Source: Roseomonas sp.
Lineage (GTDB): Bacteria; Pseudomonadota; Alphaproteobacteria; Acetobacterales; Acetobacteraceae
Assembly: GCA_020249145.1 (NCBI GenBank)
Contig: JADCGF010000004.1
Location: 1-64,000, forward strand
Direction of reading: 5' to 3'
DNA: 64,000 nt
The notes below the pieces were generated by a model, which searched no databases, was not told the DNA's origin, and saw only the letters and a program-made list of their open reading frames with translations. Within the stretch, counting starts at the first letter, position 1. Every line of letters begins with the position of its first letter. Made by a program: the position numbers and the translations under genes. This document shows, piece by piece, positions 55,201 to 64,000 of this stretch.

Positions 55201-55442
55201 GGGCCGGGCGTTTCCTTTTGTTGTTTGGGCTTGAAACCCTTGGCTTGAAACCCTGCGTGTGGCGGGGAAGCGCTGTCAAGCGGGTCAAGAAAAAAGGAAT
55301 TTGTGCAAATCGGTCGAAAGCGGGCGGAAAATGGTGCGTGCTCGGTTGCGGTGCGGTAAACCCTATGGTAACGCCCGGCCGCGTTCGGGAGACTTTCCCG
55401 GCCCCTCGTCAATATCGCGCAAGAACAGGACCGGGATCACCC

Positions 55443-57583
<2,141 letters not shown>

Positions 57584-57608
57584 GATTGGGCTTGCGGGAG
57601 AGTAACAA

Positions 57609-58481
57609 ATGCCCAGCCTGAAAAGCCTACGTCTGCGCATCAATAGCGTGAAATCTACACGCAAGATCACGCAGGCGATGAAGATGGTGGCCGCTGCCAA
57701 GCTGCGCCGTGCGCAAAGCCAGGCCGAGGCAGCCCGCCCCTATGCTGAGCGCATGGAGCGGATGCTGGCCTCACTCGGTGCCTCCATCGCCGGTTCGCCG
57801 GATGCGCCGAAGCTGCTGGTGGGCACGGGCGCCGATAAGGTGCATCTGCTGGTGGTGGTGACGGCCGAGCGCGGTCTTTGTGGTGGCTTCAACACAAATG
57901 TCGGCCGCTTTGCCCGCGCCCAGGTGCGCGCACTGGAAGCCGAAGGCAAGACGGTGAAGATCATCACTGTCGGCCGTAAGGGCGCTGTCTATCTGAAGCG
58001 CGAATTCGCCAGCCGCATCGTTGCCGAAATCGGCTTCGCCAATAAGAAGCGCATCGGCTTTGAAGAAGCTTCTGAAGTGAGCGGCAAAATCAGCGACATG
58101 CTGGATGCCGGCGACTTCGATGTTTGCACGCTGATCTATAACCGTTTCAAGAATGTCATCAGCCAAACGCCGGTGGGACAGCAGCTTATTCCGGCGCCGC
58201 TGCCTGAAATGGCCGCTGATGGCGGCGCGCTTTACGAATTTGAACCGACCGAGGAAGAAATCCTGGCGCGGCTTCTGCCGCAGAACCTTGGCATTCAGAT
58301 CTATCGCGCCCTACTGGACAACGCGGCCGGTTTCTATGGCAGCCAGATGACTGCCATGGACAACGCCACGCGCAATGCAGGCGAAATGATCAACAAGCTT
58401 ACGCTGAATTACAATCGCACACGTCAAGCGAACATCACCCGTGAGCTGATCGAAATCATCTCCGGCGCTGAAGCGCTTTAA
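57609..58481 (+). CDS. atpG: ATP synthase F1 subunit gamma
   Basis: The 290-residue gamma subunit is the rotating shaft of F1. N-terminal '[33 protein letters not shown]' and C-terminal '[39 protein letters not shown]' helices form the coiled coil, and the central Rossmann-like domain lies between. It is located between atpA (25-base gap) and atpD (15-base gap). Confidence 0.98.
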   Translation: MPSLKSLRLRINSVKSTRKITQAMKMVAAAKLRRAQSQAEAARPYAERMERMLASLGASIAGSPDAPKLLVGTGADKVHLLVVVTAERGLCGGFNTNVGRFARAQVRALEAEGKTVKIITVGRKGAVYLKREFASRIVAEIGFANKKRIGFEEASEVSGKISDMLDAGDFDVCTLIYNRFKNVISQTPVGQQLIPAPLPEMAADGGALYEFEPTEEEILARLLPQNLGIQIYRALLDNAAGFYGSQMTAMDNATRNAGEMINKLTLNYNRTRQANITRELIEIISGAEAL

Positions 58482-59924
<1,443 letters not shown>

Positions 59925-59929
59925 TCACC

Positions 59930-60340
59930 ATGGCGAGTTTCCAACTCGAACTCGTCTCACCGGAAAAGCTGCTGCTCTCCCGCAAGGTTGATATGGCGGT
60001 CATCCCGGCGGCGGAAGGCGAAATGGGCGTGCTGGCTGGCCATGCGCCCATGATCGTGGCTTTGCGTGGCGGCGTGATTTCCGTGCGTGAAGGCGGCCAG
60101 GTGACCGAACAGCTTTTCGTCGCCGGTGGCTTCGCCGAGGTGGCGCCTGACCGCGTGACCATCCTTGCGGATGAGGCAACGCCGCTTGCCTCCCTTTCCA
60201 AATCCGAGGCGACGCAGCGGCTGGCAGAGGCTGAGGCAGCGCTTGCCGCCGCGGCAAGTGAAACGCCCGAAAAGCGTGAGACCGCCATGGCGCGCGTTCT
60301 CTCAGCGCGGGCGATGGTTGAAGCGGCTTTGGCGGCCTGA
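59930..60340 (+). CDS. atpC: ATP synthase F1 subunit epsilon
   Basis: The 136-residue epsilon subunit has the beta-sandwich N-terminal domain ('FQLELVSPEKLLLSRKVDMAVIPAAEGEMGVLAGHAP') and a helical C-terminal part ('SKSEATQRLAEAEAALAAAASE'). It regulates ATP hydrolysis by the rotor. It is the last gene of the operon, and a hairpin follows. Confidence 0.96.
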   Translation: MASFQLELVSPEKLLLSRKVDMAVIPAAEGEMGVLAGHAPMIVALRGGVISVREGGQVTEQLFVAGGFAEVAPDRVTILADEATPLASLSKSEATQRLAEAEAALAAAASETPEKRETAMARVLSARAMVEAALAA

Positions 60341-60380
60341 CGGCTTATGAAAGCGCAGGTTTCAGCGGGAGGTCCTTGGG

Positions 60381-60402
60381 CCGCCCGTTTGTTTTTGGGC
60401 GG
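60381..60402 (+). terminator. Candidate terminator after the atp operon
   Basis: CCGCCC (60381-60386) pairs with GGGCGG (60397-60402) around a T-rich 10-base loop, 40 bases after atpC. The stem is short and no T-run follows, so confidence is low. Confidence 0.35.
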
Positions 60403-60503
60403 GTTGCGCGCAAGCCTGCCTTGAAACCGCCGCATCTTGGCACGAAAACATAAGCAGGAAGGGTCGCTGAGACCCGTCGTGGCGAGGCGCTCGGGGAAGG
60501 CTC

Positions 60504-61364
60504 ATGAAGCATTGGCATATTGATGAGCTTGGTTGGGGTCGCTTCGATCCTTCTAAGGTTGATCCTGAAATCGTGCCGCTGATCAAGGCTGCCGCCATGG
60601 TGGAGCGCAATGCGGCGGATTACGTGACCTACCTGACGCGCGTTTTCGCCGATGATCCGGATTTCATCGCGGCTGTCGAACATTGGGGCGTGGAAGAAAC
60701 CCAGCATGGCGATGCCCTGGGCCGTTGGGGCATGCTGGCTGATCCGGGCTGGGATTTCGCCTCGGCATTTGAACGCTATCGCGCTGGGTATCAGATTCAG
60801 TTGGATGCGGAAGCTTCCATTCGTGGTAGCCGCACCGGGGAATTAATCGCGCGCTGCATGGTGGAAACCGGCACCAGTAGCTATTACACCGCGCTTGGCG
60901 AAGCCACCGATGAGCCCGCGCTGAAGCAGGTCTGCCGGCTGATCGCTGCCGATGAATACCGCCACTTTAAGCTGTTTTATGATCATATGAAGCGCTATCT
61001 GGCGCGCGAGAATCTCTCCTTCTCCAAGCGCCTGCGCGTCGCCTTGGGCCGCATTGGGGAGACGGAGGATGATGAACTCGCCTTCGCCTTCCACAGCGCC
61101 AATGAGCCTGAGGGCACGCCCTACGACCATGAACGCTGCACCACCGCCTATATGGGCCGCGCGATTGGGTTTTATCGCTTTAACCATATCGAACGCGGCA
61201 TGGGGATGATCTTCAAGACTATTGGGCTCGATCCACGCGGGCGGGTTTCTGACATGGCGGCCAAGGCTTCCTGGCGGCTGCTGCAATGGCGGCGGGACAA
61301 GTATCGCGTGGCGCTGGCGAAATACGCCGAGGAAAGCGCGGTGCCCTTGAAGCGGGCGGCGTAA
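60504..61364 (+). CDS. Ferritin-like di-iron protein, acyl-ACP desaturase-like
   Basis: The 286-residue helical protein has two ExxH-type iron ligands, VEETQHGDALGRWG near residue 68 and AADEYRHFKLFYDH near 150, plus a Glu in ARCMVETGTSSYY near 120. This di-iron pattern is shared with rubrerythrins and soluble acyl-ACP desaturases; the spacing and 'HYF/W' context suggest the latter, but the substrate is not clear. No signal peptide. It stands alone, 163 bases after atpC, with ilvC 180 bases downstream. Confidence 0.8.
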   Translation: MKHWHIDELGWGRFDPSKVDPEIVPLIKAAAMVERNAADYVTYLTRVFADDPDFIAAVEHWGVEETQHGDALGRWGMLADPGWDFASAFERYRAGYQIQLDAEASIRGSRTGELIARCMVETGTSSYYTALGEATDEPALKQVCRLIAADEYRHFKLFYDHMKRYLARENLSFSKRLRVALGRIGETEDDELAFAFHSANEPEGTPYDHERCTTAYMGRAIGFYRFNHIERGMGMIFKTIGLDPRGRVSDMAAKASWRLLQWRRDKYRVALAKYAEESAVPLKRAA

Positions 61365-61433
61365 AGCCTGGCTTGTCCCGCGCATAAAACGCGGCTTGGT
61401 GCATTCAGCATCTTGCCGGCAAGCGCAAAATAA

Positions 61434-62561
<1,128 letters not shown>

Positions 62562-62565
62562 CGCC

Positions 62566-63051
62566 ATGGCGGCCTTTCTTGTCAGAGTCGCGAGAGAGGC
62601 CGACCATGAGGCACTTTTGGCGAATACCGTTGCGCTGAACCGGTTCGAGAATGAAATCACCGGGGACCGCGTAACGGAAGCATCCAGCGCTGAAGCAGTA
62701 CTCGCCTACTTCAAGCGCCGCACAGCCAATGGTGGGTTGATGCTGGTGGCCGAGGCCGAAGGACGGGTCATTGGCCACCTTTTCCTGGCCGTGGAGGAAG
62801 CGGCGCCGTTCCTCGCGCCCAATTACCGTCGTGAATGCTCAATCTGCGATGCCTTCGTCGAAGAAGCATCGCGGGGCATGGGCGCCTTCCGTGCCATGCT
62901 TGAAATTGCTACGGCGCATGCCCGGGCAGCGGGCTGCAGGCGGCTTCATATTGGTGTGCTCACCGGTAATGATCGCGCCGAACGCATCTATCGCAAGGCC
63001 GGCTTCCGGAGCTATGCGCTGGAGCTGGTGCAGGAACTTGACCCGCCGTGA
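62566..63051 (+). CDS. GNAT-family N-acetyltransferase
   Basis: The 161-residue protein fits the GNAT fold: 'ICDAFVEEASRGMGAFRAMLEIATAHARAAG' contains the acetyl-CoA-binding motif A (RGMGA-type), followed by 'HIGVLTGNDRAERIYRKAGFRSY' motif B. The substrate is unknown. It starts 4 bases after ilvC, so it is likely cotranscribed with it. Confidence 0.88.
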   Translation: MAAFLVRVAREADHEALLANTVALNRFENEITGDRVTEASSAEAVLAYFKRRTANGGLMLVAEAEGRVIGHLFLAVEEAAPFLAPNYRRECSICDAFVEEASRGMGAFRAMLEIATAHARAAGCRRLHIGVLTGNDRAERIYRKAGFRSYALELVQELDPP

Positions 63052-63197
63052 CGATACTGGCCGCCGAAGCTGAATGACGTGTCGGTTGGTTCGCCCTTGA
63101 TTGGGAAACGCAATCGTACCGCAATAGGCCGCTGGGGTCTGATCTATTGGTCTGCGGCATTTTTCAGGCTTCTCGCAATGGGGTTGAGGATCGGGTT

Positions 63198-63515
63198 ATG
63201 GCGTGGATCTATTTGCTGCTCGCGGGGCTTTGCGAAATCGGTTGGCCGGTTGGCCTCAAGCTTGGTTGGGCTGCGGGCGGGTTGCGTTATGGCTGGCTGG
63301 CCTTCGCCATTGCCTGCATCATCACGAGTGGCGGGCTGTTGCTGCTTGCACTGCGCGAAATCCCTGTTGGCACCGCCTACGCCGTTTGGACCGGCATCGG
63401 CGCGGTCGGCGCCTTTCTGGTGGGCATTACGCTATTCGGTGATGCGAATATCGCGCTACGCTGGGCTTCCGTGGCCTTGATCACCGCGGGCATTATTGGG
63501 CTGAAATTGGCTTAG
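63198..63515 (+). CDS. sugE: SMR transporter of the SugE/Gdx (guanidinium exporter) type
   Basis: The 105-residue membrane protein has four hydrophobic helices: MAWIYLLLAGLCEIGWPVGLK, with the key Glu of the SMR family (Glu13) in CEIGWPVGLK; 'WLAFAIACIITSGGLLLLAL'; 'GTAYAVWTGIGAVGAFLVGI', the signature of the Gdx/SugE subgroup; and a last helix 'VALITAGIIGLKLA'. Gdx members export guanidinium in exchange for protons. The start ATG at 63198 follows GAGGA. It lies directly before the puuE-like gene. No clear guanidine riboswitch was found upstream. Confidence 0.92.
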   Translation: MAWIYLLLAGLCEIGWPVGLKLGWAAGGLRYGWLAFAIACIITSGGLLLLALREIPVGTAYAVWTGIGAVGAFLVGITLFGDANIALRWASVALITAGIIGLKLA

Positions 63516-63528
63516 GAGAGGGGGCGAT

Positions 63529-64000
63529 ATGACGGACACTTCCCATATGATGGCGGCGGAAACTGATTATCCGCGCGATTTCCTGGGCTATGGCGCCAAT
63601 CCGCCTGACCCGAAATGGCCGCATGGTGCGAAGCTCGCGCTTTCCTTCGTGCTGAACTACGAAGAAGGTGGTGAGAATACGGTGCTGAATGGCGATGCCG
63701 GCAGCGAATTGTATTTGCATGAAGTGCCGGGCGGTTCGCCGATTTTGGGCGAACGCAATCGCACCGTGGAAAGCCAATTCGATTACGGCGCGCGTGCCGG
63801 CGTATGGCGCATTCTGCGTGCCTTTGCCGCGCGCAAGCTGCCATTGACCGTCTATGGTGTGGGCCGCGCGTTGGAATTGAACCCAACGGTTACGCGCGCC
63901 TTCGCCGATGCAGGGCATGAGGTTGCTTCCCATGCCTGGCGTTGGATTGATTATCACAATGTGGATGAAGCGACGGAGCGTGCGGAGATTGCGCGCTGCG
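63529..64000 (+). CDS. puuE: Allantoinase PuuE-like polysaccharide-deacetylase-family protein (cut by window edge)
   Basis: Only the first 157 codons are inside the window. They match PuuE: 'YPRDFLGYGANPPDPKWPHGAKLALSFVLNYEEGGENTVLNGD' (split), 'SQFDYGARAGVWRIL' and 'EVASHAWRWIDYHNV', where the Asp/His motif is the metal-binding NodB-homology site. PuuE opens allantoin in purine breakdown. AGGAGAGG lies 8 bases before the ATG. The stop and the rest of the pathway are not visible. The gene is 13 bases after the SugE-like exporter, in a shared unit. Confidence 0.9.
   Translation, partial: MTDTSHMMAAETDYPRDFLGYGANPPDPKWPHGAKLALSFVLNYEEGGENTVLNGDAGSELYLHEVPGGSPILGERNRTVESQFDYGARAGVWRILRAFAARKLPLTVYGVGRALELNPTVTRAFADAGHEVASHAWRWIDYHNVDEATERAEIARC

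Noticed and set aside
63052..63197. Guanidine riboswitch ahead of the SugE-like gene
   Set aside because: The conserved sequences of the known guanidine riboswitch classes were not found by eye; a covariance-model search would settle this.

Overview
The window is GC-rich chromosomal DNA from an alphaproteobacterium. The gene set points to Rhodospirillales/Acetobacteraceae (Roseomonas-like), but this is inference from gene content. Supporting signs are an F1 operon in the order atpH-A-G-D-C, the CobS/CobT pair of aerobic cobalamin synthesis beside a DnaJ-domain gene and bolA, two orphan Bug/TctC periplasmic binding proteins, many acyl-CoA catabolism genes, and strongly GC-biased third codon positions. 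No prophage, insertion sequence or CRISPR array was found. One tRNA gene, tRNA-Gly(CCC), is present.

Layout. 0.4-2.6 kb: a secreted RTX-repeat protein, then the tRNA. 3.4-5.9 kb: a Bug protein, a CAP-domain lipoprotein and a phytase-like esterase. 5.9-10.8 kb: cobT, cobS, a DnaJ-domain protein, bolA, a proline-rich secreted protein and a NUDIX hydrolase. 11-17.4 kb: a type I secretion locus (subtilisin-like RTX protease, ABC exporter, HlyD-type adaptor) followed by an exported protein made of two copies of an unrecognised domain. 17.4-26.7 kb: a minus-strand six-gene operon (2-hydroxyacid dehydrogenase, MFS transporter, gamma-glutamyltransferase, TPP enzyme, HyuB, HyuA). 26.7-27.8 kb: a small cytochrome c and a frameshifted SDR gene. 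27.9-37.1 kb: a nine-gene plus-strand acyl-CoA operon whose first five genes match the levulinate (lva) set for 4-hydroxyacyl-CoA. 37-39.5 kb: a coiled-coil protein, a PPK2 kinase and a universal stress protein. 39.5-43.1 kb: a DapA-family lyase, then ispH-thrB-rnhA. 43.2-47.1 kb: a lipoprotein and dnaK-dnaJ. 47.1-51.6 kb: a zinc-starvation operon (znuA, outer-membrane protein, DUF1826, COG0523 GTPase) facing an arsR-type gene, with a palindromic Zur-like site over both promoters. 51.6-55.2 kb: a VOC protein, a run of hairpins, a flavin monooxygenase/dehydrogenase, a TetR regulator and a second Bug protein. 55.4-60.3 kb: the F1 ATP synthase operon. 60.5-64 kb: a di-iron ferritin-like protein, ilvC, a GNAT enzyme, an SMR exporter of SugE/Gdx type and the start of a puuE-like allantoinase cut by the window edge.

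The most interesting parts are (i) the 27.9-37.1 kb operon, which joins an LvaA/LvaB/LvaC-type kinase-elimination module to a probable two-subunit acyl-CoA dehydrogenase and a CoA-transferase, suggesting catabolism of an unknown 4-hydroxy or gamma-lactone-type acid; (ii) the gamma-glutamyltransferase/oxoprolinase operon with a TPP enzyme; (iii) the zinc operon with its double-promoter palindrome; and (iv) the duplicated-domain protein beside the type I secretion genes.
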